DNA from: Aquabacter sp040049275
GTDB lineage: Bacteria > Pseudomonadota > Alphaproteobacteria > Rhizobiales > Xanthobacteraceae
DNA length: 64,000 nucleotides
Direction of reading: 5' to 3'
Assembly (NCBI RefSeq): GCF_040049275.1
Contig: NZ_JBDZDT010000009.1
Location: forward strand, 62,001 to 126,000
Both the position numbers and the translations under genes were made by a program. The notes under the pieces were generated by a model that worked only from the letters and a program-made list of their open reading frames with translations, was not told the DNA's origin and searched no databases. Shown here piece after piece: positions 59,045 to 64,000 of the stretch. Every line of letters begins with the position of its first letter. The first letter of the stretch is position 1.

Positions 59045-59806
59045 TCATGGGATGAGGCCCAGGCTGCTGCCCAGCAGCTTCGCGCCGGCGATCACGAGCA
59101 TGAGATAGACGAAGGAGAACAGTCGCTCGCGATCCAGCCGGTCATGCAGCAGCTTGCCCAGATAGGCACCCACCGGGATCACCGGCACAAGCGCCGCCGA
59201 GTAGAGCAGCAGATGCGGCCTGGCGAAGGCGAGCCCTGCCAGCAGCGGCAGGCGGGTGATGTTGGCGATCATGAAGATGGCCGACATGGTGCCGGCATAG
59301 GTGGTCTTGGTGAGCTGCCGGCGCATCAGATAGATCGCCACCGGCGGCTGGCCGGCATTGGCGAGGAAGGTGGCGAACCCGCCCAGCGTGCCCCAGAAGA
59401 AGCCGCGCGGCGGGGAAACCCCCAGCGGCGGCCCCGGCTGCGACCGCACGATGAGATAGCGCAGCGCGAAGATGAGGATGGCGGCGCCGATGAGGGCGCC
59501 GGTGACGTCGCGCGGCAGGCCGGCGAATAGGAGCGCCCCTGCGATCATGCCCGAGAACACGCCGCCCGCCACCCAGGTCACGTCCGGGATGGACCAGGTG
59601 CGCGGCGGAAACACCTTGAGGGTGGCGATGTCCATGAGCGGCAGAAGCGGTGCCAGCACCACCGCTGCGTCCACGGGGTCCATCACCAGCGCCAGGACCG
59701 GGATGCCCACCACCGCGAGCCCGCCGCCGAAGGCGCCCTTGCAGAAGGCGATGAGGAACACCGCCACGAGGCCCGCGACGACGATCTGCGGTGCAAACTC
59801 TGTCAT
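59045..59806 (-). CDS. sulfite exporter TauE/SafE family permease
   Basis: 253 residues with seven to eight hydrophobic segments, typical of TauE/SafE permeases. Features include FCKGAFGGGLAVVGIPVLALVM near residues 22-43 and a second similar repeat around FWGTLGGFATFLANAGQPPVAIYLM near 138-162, the internal duplication of the family. It may move sulfite, sulfonates or sulfur compounds across the inner membrane. Same strand and close to the MFS gene. Confidence 0.88.
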   Translation of the reverse strand: MTEFAPQIVVAGLVAVFLIAFCKGAFGGGLAVVGIPVLALVMDPVDAAVVLAPLLPLMDIATLKVFPPRTWSIPDVTWVAGGVFSGMIAGALLFAGLPRDVTGALIGAAILIFALRYLIVRSQPGPPLGVSPPRGFFWGTLGGFATFLANAGQPPVAIYLMRRQLTKTTYAGTMSAIFMIANITRLPLLAGLAFARPHLLLYSAALVPVIPVGAYLGKLLHDRLDRERLFSFVYLMLVIAGAKLLGSSLGLIP

Positions 59807-59970
59807 CCCAACCCCGTCCCGCGGCAGGCGCCCCAGCCCCGTGCCGCGCGCCGATCCGGCAATAGGCCCGCCGGATCGAAAAGCAAGCTTACCTTATGTT
59901 CGAGGCGACGCCTGGGGCAACATCAATGGCCGCAAGACGCGGCCTGAATGTTGCGACACGCCTGACGGCT

Positions 59971-60088
59971 CCCTCTCCCGCTTGCGGGGGAGGGCTGGGG
60001 AGGGGGCTCTTCAAGCAGGACACCGCATCCGGATCTGCGGTGAGCACCTTTTCCCCCTCCCTAACCCTCCCCCGCAAGCGGGAGAGGG
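59971..60088. repeat. paired palindromic repeat, family B, copy 2
   Basis: CCCTCTCCCGCTTGCGGGGG at the left and CCCGCAAGCGGGAGAGGG at the right, with GAGGGCTGGGGAGGG and CCCTCCCTAACCCTCCC inside. About 118 bases, the same design as copy 1 at 10680; here the two inner segments are swapped in type (ctgggg left, ctaaccc right). It lies between the cupin gene end and the TauE gene start. Confidence 0.85.
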
Positions 60089-60120
60089 AATGCCTAGGGG
60101 GGAGAGGGCTGAGAACCCGA

Positions 60121-60564
60121 TCACGCCGCCTGGGTGAGGCCGTCCAGGACGGAGGGCGCCAGCGGCAGCGGAGCATTGGGGCTGTCGAGGAATTCCACCG
60201 TGGTGAAGACCATGTCGGCGGTGCCCCGGTTCTCCAGATCGTGGGTCATGAACTCCCCGGCCTTGAAGCCGAGATGCCGGGTCTCGCCGGGCTCGTAGGT
60301 GACGTCCACGATACGCCCGTCGCCATAATGGGAGCGGGCAGAGCCGCCGGTGAGGCAGGTCCAGAAATAGTCGAGAACATGGGTGTGGAAATCGATGCTC
60401 TCGCCGGGCTTCAGGGTCAGCGTCCAGACCCGCACCCGCTCGGTCTGGGAGACGAGGCGCGTGCCCACCTCGCCATTGCCGGCGCGGGCCTCAAAGCGGG
60501 CGCGCAGCGCCTCGGGCCATTGGGCGGGGGCCTTCGGCCAGTCGCGGATGACGTGCTTGTCCAT
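60121..60564 (-). CDS. cupin domain protein
   Basis: 147 residues from the ATG at 60564 (GGAGG eight bases upstream). The cupin core holds LKPGESIDFHTHVLDYFWTCLTGG near residues 53-76, with a two-His metal site, and YEPGETRHLGFKAGEFMTHDLENRG near 90-114 as the second motif. Small cupins of this type often bind a metal near ring-cleavage or hydroxylase enzymes. It follows the FAD monooxygenase gene by 20 bases and is probably co-transcribed with it. Enzymatic role open. Confidence 0.85.
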   Translation of the reverse strand: MDKHVIRDWPKAPAQWPEALRARFEARAGNGEVGTRLVSQTERVRVWTLTLKPGESIDFHTHVLDYFWTCLTGGSARSHYGDGRIVDVTYEPGETRHLGFKAGEFMTHDLENRGTADMVFTTVEFLDSPNAPLPLAPSVLDGLTQAA

Positions 60565-60584
60565 GGTCTCGTCCTCCATCCTCG

Positions 60585-61829
60585 TCAGGCTGCGATGCCT
60601 GTATTGACCGCCGTCTCGGCCATGATGGCTTCGGGCTGCTTGTGGCGCTCGGCAGCGATGCGGTCTTCCTCGGTCGAAAGCTCCGCCTGCATATAGGCGC
60701 CGAGCTGGCGGGCCCGGCGCACCACGGCGGCGCCATAGGGACGGCGCTTGGCGTTGAAGGCCTCAAGGGCGGCCGGGATGTCGTCGATCTGGGACAGCAC
60801 ATCGGCCAGTGCCGCCGCATCGCCCGCCGCCTTGGTAACGCCCATGCCCACATGGGGCCGGGCCACGAAGGCGGCATCGCCCAGGATGACCGTGCGCCGG
60901 CCGAACACCATGTGGGGCGATGCGAGGTCCTGGATCACCTGGATGAAGGGCTGGTGCGTGCACTCCACCACCTCGGCGAACTGGGGAGCGAGCGTCTCCC
61001 GCGCCGTGTGCCGGAGCGCGGCGACGATCTCGGGGCGGATCTTGTTGGGCGGGATGGAAAGGGCGTGCTCCACCCCGTCCGTGTCGGTGAGGAGATCGCG
61101 CAGCACCGTCTCCGCCGGCGCCTGGCGATACCAGACGAAGTTGAAGCGGCGCTGGCCGCGCTCCATGGCCTCGTTCTCACCCGCCACGGGATAGCCGAGC
61201 ATCTGCTCGCCGGGAGGAAGGGAGAAGGCGAAATAGTCCACCAGCTCCTCGCGGGTCTTCGCGGAGAGGTCCGTCTCCGCCACGAGGCCGCGCCAGGCGA
61301 TATAGCCAACATAAGAGGGCGCTACATCAGGCGCGAACTGCGCCCGCACGGTGGAGAAGATGCCGTCCGCGCCGACGAGAAGGTCGCCTTCCGCCGTGCT
61401 GCCATCCTCGAAATGGGCGATCACGCGATCGGCCTGCTCCTCCACGCGGGCAAGGTTGCGGCCGTGGTGATAGTGCTGTGTCGGCAAAGCCTCCCGCAGC
61501 AGGCCGTAGAGATGGCCCCAGGAGGTGACGATCTGCTCCAGGCGCAGCTCGCCGGTGAGCGCGCCTTCACGGGAGAAGACCCGGCGGCCGGAGACGAACA
61601 CGCCGACCCGCGCCGCCTCGCTGTCCACCCCGCACGCCTTCAGGATCTCGAAGAGTTCCGCATGGGTGACGATACCGGCCCCGCGCCCGGACAGCTCCGA
61701 GCCGATGCGTTCATAGACATGCACGTCCCAGCCGGCGCGGCGCAGGCTGAGGGCGGTGAACAATCCCGCCATGGACCCGCCGATGATGAGCGCCCGCCTG
61801 GGCGTCGCGGCAGCGCCGGACAACGCCAT
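60585..61829 (-). CDS. FAD-dependent monooxygenase, 2,6-dihydroxypyridine hydroxylase-like
   Basis: 414 residues from the ATG at 61829, with AAGGAGG upstream. The FAD motif ALIIGGSMAGLFTALSLRRAG is near 14-34; SELSGRGAGIVTHAELFEIL near 44-63 is characteristic of the dihydroxypyridine-hydroxylase branch, and VILGDAAFVARPHVGMG near 301-317 is the second FAD site. That branch hydroxylates N-heteroaromatic rings in nicotine or nicotinate breakdown. A cupin gene follows and a TetR regulator precedes it, with an operator-like inverted repeat in the gap. The actual substrate is inferred only. Confidence 0.87.
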   Translation of the reverse strand: MALSGAAATPRRALIIGGSMAGLFTALSLRRAGWDVHVYERIGSELSGRGAGIVTHAELFEILKACGVDSEAARVGVFVSGRRVFSREGALTGELRLEQIVTSWGHLYGLLREALPTQHYHHGRNLARVEEQADRVIAHFEDGSTAEGDLLVGADGIFSTVRAQFAPDVAPSYVGYIAWRGLVAETDLSAKTREELVDYFAFSLPPGEQMLGYPVAGENEAMERGQRRFNFVWYRQAPAETVLRDLLTDTDGVEHALSIPPNKIRPEIVAALRHTARETLAPQFAEVVECTHQPFIQVIQDLASPHMVFGRRTVILGDAAFVARPHVGMGVTKAAGDAAALADVLSQIDDIPAALEAFNAKRRPYGAAVVRRARQLGAYMQAELSTEEDRIAAERHKQPEAIMAETAVNTGIAA

Positions 61830-61903
61830 CCTCGCCTCCTTCAGCCGTGCGGCGCACGGCGCTTCCTCCGTGGCCACCGCCTTCATGGGGCGGCTCGACC
61901 ATA

Positions 61904-61969
61904 TTGATCGCTTGATAAAACATCCTCCCGCAGGGGCGATGCGTCAAGTGTTATTTATCAGTTGATCAA
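61904..61969. promoter_or_regulatory. possible TetR operator upstream of the monooxygenase gene
   Basis: TTGATCGCTTGATAAAACA at 61904-61922 and its imperfect inverted counterpart TGTTATTTATCAGTTGATCAA at 61949-61969 face each other across 26 bases. Each arm holds TTGATC and TGATAA half-sites, so the pair looks like two dimer sites. The right arm overlaps the last codons of the TetR gene. Confidence 0.5.
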
Positions 61970-62678
61970 TATCTTTCTTCCGACGCCGCGGGGGCTTCGG
62001 CGGGACGAGGGTGGCGAACGCCTCGGGCGCGCCTTTCAGGAAGGACCGCACCCGCAGCGCCATGTCGGCATCGAGGTCCGCGGGCAGCGGCATGCCGTAG
62101 ATGAAGCGGCGAACGCCCATATAGAAGATGGAGGCGTGCAGGCCCCAGACCAATTCCACCTCGCCCTCATGGATGGGCTCGTCCAGGGGCAGCCCGCGCT
62201 CGTGGCGCACCTCCTTCACAACAAGGTCGAAGGCGGTGCCGCGGAGGAAGGCGAGGTAGCGAGCGTTGAAATCGAGGCCCTTCAGGCCCGCGAACATGAA
62301 TAGGCGCACCCATTCATAGGTCAGCAGCACCCGCGCATAATCCTGGTAGAAGCGCGTGAGCCGCGTCTCCAGGGGCACGGAGCGGTCCTTCAGCGCCGGC
62401 TCCCAGTCCGGGTTCCAGGGATGGACGTAGACCTCCTCATAGACCCGGTCCAGCAGCGCTTCCTTGGAGGGGAAATAGCGGTAGAGCAAAGGCTGGGTGA
62501 TGCCGATGCGCGCCGCAAGATCACGGGTCGAGCCGTCGAAGCCATGCTCGGCGAAGAACGCAATGGCGGCTTTGACGATGGCCTCCTCCCGCGCCTTCGG
62601 ATCGAGGCGGCGTTTCTCGGCCGTGCTGCGGCTTGCCGTTGGGGGCAATTGTGGCGCTCCTTCTTTGCCTTCCGGCAT
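61944..62678 (-). CDS. TetR/AcrR family transcriptional regulator
   Basis: 244 residues from the ATG at 62678; the open frame runs far upstream into Ku antisense, which is not coding. The N-terminal HTH is residues about 28-75: AREEAIVKAAIAFFAEHGF, TRDLAARIGITQPLLYRYFPSKEALLDRVYEEV. The C-terminal ligand domain is variable and the tail is basic (PPKPPRRRKKDI). It is transcribed in the same direction as the monooxygenase gene 114 bases downstream and probably controls it through the inverted repeat in between. Confidence 0.92.
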   Translation of the reverse strand: MPEGKEGAPQLPPTASRSTAEKRRLDPKAREEAIVKAAIAFFAEHGFDGSTRDLAARIGITQPLLYRYFPSKEALLDRVYEEVYVHPWNPDWEPALKDRSVPLETRLTRFYQDYARVLLTYEWVRLFMFAGLKGLDFNARYLAFLRGTAFDLVVKEVRHERGLPLDEPIHEGEVELVWGLHASIFYMGVRRFIYGMPLPADLDADMALRVRSFLKGAPEAFATLVPPKPPRRRKKDIDQLINNT

Positions 62679-62774
62679 AGCATTGCGCTCGCCGGACGGG
62701 AACCGGGCCGAAGGTTGGAACGACCCACGCCACTGGGCGTTTCGATTCCCTGTGAATTTGGTCGGAGAAGCGCC

Positions 62775-63638
62775 GTGGCACCGCGCGCCACCTGGAAAGG
62801 GTTCCTGAAGGTCGCCGAGCTGTCCTGCGCGGTCGGGCTCTATACGGCCGTCTCCGCCGCCCACCGCATTTCCTTCCGCACCGTGGACCGCACCAGCGGC
62901 CATGCCGTGCGCCGCCGCTTCGTGGACGAGGAGACCGGCGACGTGGTGGAGCGGGAAGACCAGGTGAAGGGCTACCAGACCGGCTCCGGCGACCACATCC
63001 TGATCGAGCCGGAAGAAGTGGCGGCAACCGTTCCCGAAAGCGACAAGACCCTTTCCGTGGCGGGCTTTCTCCCGTGCGGCAAGGTGGATACGGTCTATCT
63101 CGACCAGCCCTATTTCCTCGCCCCCGTGGATGCGGTCTCCGCCAAGGTGTTCGCGGTGATCCGCGCCGGCATGGCGGCGAAGGGCGTGGCGGCGCTGGCG
63201 GAAGCGGTGCTGTTCCGACGCTCCCGCATGCTGCTGCTGAACGCCCATGAAGGCGGCATGATCGCCACCACGCTCCATTTCGACCACGAGGTGCGGGCGG
63301 AGGACGAAAGCTTCAGCGGCATCAAGGACATCAAGGTCGAGGGCGAGATGCTGGAGCTGGCCACCCACATCATCGACACCAAGCGCGGCGCCGTGGACCC
63401 GCATGAGTTCGAGGACCGCTACGAGGCGGCCCTGACGGAGCTGGTGAAGCTGAAGCTCGAAGGCAAGCCCATCAAGCCCCGCAAGGCGCCGGCCCGCGCC
63501 AATGTGGTGGACCTGATGGACGCCCTGCGGCAGAGCGCCGGCAAGGCCGGGAAGCCGGCCGCGAAGAAGACTGCCGCCGGGAAGCCCGCCGCAAAGAAAC
63601 CCGCCACCAGGGCCACCACCCGCCGCAAAGCCAGCTAG
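62775..63638 (+). CDS. ku: Ku protein, non-homologous end joining
   Basis: 287 residues starting with GTG at 62775 (GGAG nine bases upstream). Binds broken DNA ends as a dimer and recruits LigD. WKGFLKVAELSCAVGLYTAVS at the start, HRISFRTVDRTSGHAVRRRFVDEET near 30-54 and KGYQTGSGDHILIEPEEV near 66-83 are typical of bacterial Ku. The C-terminal extension (about 250-287) is rich in Lys and Ala, which in bacterial Ku helps DNA binding. ligD follows three bases after the stop. Confidence 0.93.
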   Translation: MAPRATWKGFLKVAELSCAVGLYTAVSAAHRISFRTVDRTSGHAVRRRFVDEETGDVVEREDQVKGYQTGSGDHILIEPEEVAATVPESDKTLSVAGFLPCGKVDTVYLDQPYFLAPVDAVSAKVFAVIRAGMAAKGVAALAEAVLFRRSRMLLLNAHEGGMIATTLHFDHEVRAEDESFSGIKDIKVEGEMLELATHIIDTKRGAVDPHEFEDRYEAALTELVKLKLEGKPIKPRKAPARANVVDLMDALRQSAGKAGKPAAKKTAAGKPAAKKPATRATTRRKAS

Positions 63639-63641
63639 CCC

Positions 63642-64000
63642 ATGGCCCTTGAACGCTACAACGCCAAGCGCGACTTCACCCGCACCCGCGAGCCCCGCGG
63701 CGAGGCCGACCGCAGCACCGGCGGCGATTCCTATGTCATCCAGAAGCACGACGCGACGCGGCTGCATTACGACCTCCGCCTGGAGCTGAACGGCGTGCTC
63801 CTGAGCTGGGCGGTTACGCGCGGTCCGAGCCTCGTGCCCGGCGAAAAGCGCCTCGCCGTGCATGTGGAGGACCACCCGCTGGCCTATGGCGGGTTCGAGG
63901 GCACCATTCCCAAGGGCGAATATGGCGGCGGCACCGTCATTGTCTGGGACCGGGGCACCTGGACGCCCATCGGGGACCCGAAGAAGGGCCTCTCGAAGGG
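63642..64000 (+). CDS. ligD: ATP-dependent DNA ligase LigD, N-terminal part (cut by window edge)
   Basis: The reading frame from the ATG at 63642 is open to the window edge, giving 119 complete codons. It is the 3'-phosphoesterase domain that opens many LigD proteins: YVIQKHDATRLHYDLRLEL, LSWAVTRGPSLVPGEKRLAV, EDHPLAYGGFEGTIPKGEYGGG and VIVWDRGTW are visible, with the catalytic His residues in KHDATRLHYDLR. The ligase and polymerase domains should follow outside the window. Adjacent to ku in a standard end-joining unit. Confidence 0.9.
   Translation, partial: MALERYNAKRDFTRTREPRGEADRSTGGDSYVIQKHDATRLHYDLRLELNGVLLSWAVTRGPSLVPGEKRLAVHVEDHPLAYGGFEGTIPKGEYGGGTVIVWDRGTWTPIGDPKKGLSK

Noticed and set aside
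56580..60090. Possible CRISPR array from repeated CT-rich palindromes
   Set aside because: The repeats are not evenly spaced direct repeats with spacers, and there are no cas genes.
61944..63875. A 643-codon reading of the TetR gene extending across ku and ligD
   Set aside because: The upstream part is antisense to Ku and LigD; the TetR fold begins at the ATG at 62678.

Overview
The window reads as the chromosome of a high-GC alphaproteobacterium of the order Rhizobiales (Hyphomicrobiales), most likely near the Xanthobacteraceae (Xanthobacter, Azorhizobium, Ancylobacter or Starkeya type). The evidence is a circularly permuted two-piece tmRNA whose tag reads ANDNYAPVALAA, a class I lysyl-tRNA synthetase, an Irr-type Fur protein with a Cys-Pro heme motif, GapR (DUF2312), DUF1036/DUF1244/DUF2628/DUF4167 proteins, and the neighbourhoods aroK-aroB next to xerD and lysC-ptsP-prfA-prmC. 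The placement is inference from gene content; no 16S gene is present. No prophage, insertion sequence, CRISPR array, rRNA or ordinary tRNA gene was found. The window is mostly core chromosome with small accessory insertions.

1-8.4 kb: an alpha/beta hydrolase and a membrane protein, then the histidine genes hisB-DUF2628-hisH-hisA, split by an inverted pair (ECF42-type sigma factor and a YCII/DGPF protein) from hisF-hisE-coaA. 8.4-17.6 kb: a GlxA-like AraC regulator, a methyltransferase, pyruvate kinase with DUF1036, DUF1244, GapR, a truncated globin with MobA, and the helicase HrpB. 17.7-25.6 kb: aroB-aroK, a 47-residue membrane protein coupled to xerD, the permuted ssrA beside its adaptor gene sspB, a flavin oxidoreductase, folA, a Nudix hydrolase, a coupled HD hydrolase/tyrosine phosphatase pair and a DUF952 protein.

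25.8-38.4 kb: an S24-type repressor, the ligase/exonuclease damage-response pair, a TPR-methyltransferase, a flavin hydroxylase, a MATE exporter, a 1-Cys peroxiredoxin, class I lysS and an orphan periplasmic binding protein. 38.4-48 kb: a GT2 glycosyltransferase with an apparent MshEN-like N-terminal domain, a SCO copper chaperone, a possible leaderless micro-ORF, an AEC transporter, gluQRS, AlkA, an esterase, an HNH nuclease, DsbB, Irr and an SH3 protein. 48-56.5 kb: a D-2-hydroxyacid dehydrogenase, lysC, ptsP, prfA, prmC and the DUF4167 protein. 56.8-64 kb: LysR/MFS/TauE genes, a TetR-FAD monooxygenase-cupin set with an operator-like inverted repeat, and the non-homologous end-joining genes ku and ligD, the latter cut by the window edge.

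Three kinds of paired palindromic repeat recur between genes. All four complete copies of one kind (about 97 bp) lie between convergent gene ends, which suggests a role in bidirectional termination or 3'-end protection. Protein functions are assigned from recognised motifs and family resemblance only; no database search was run.
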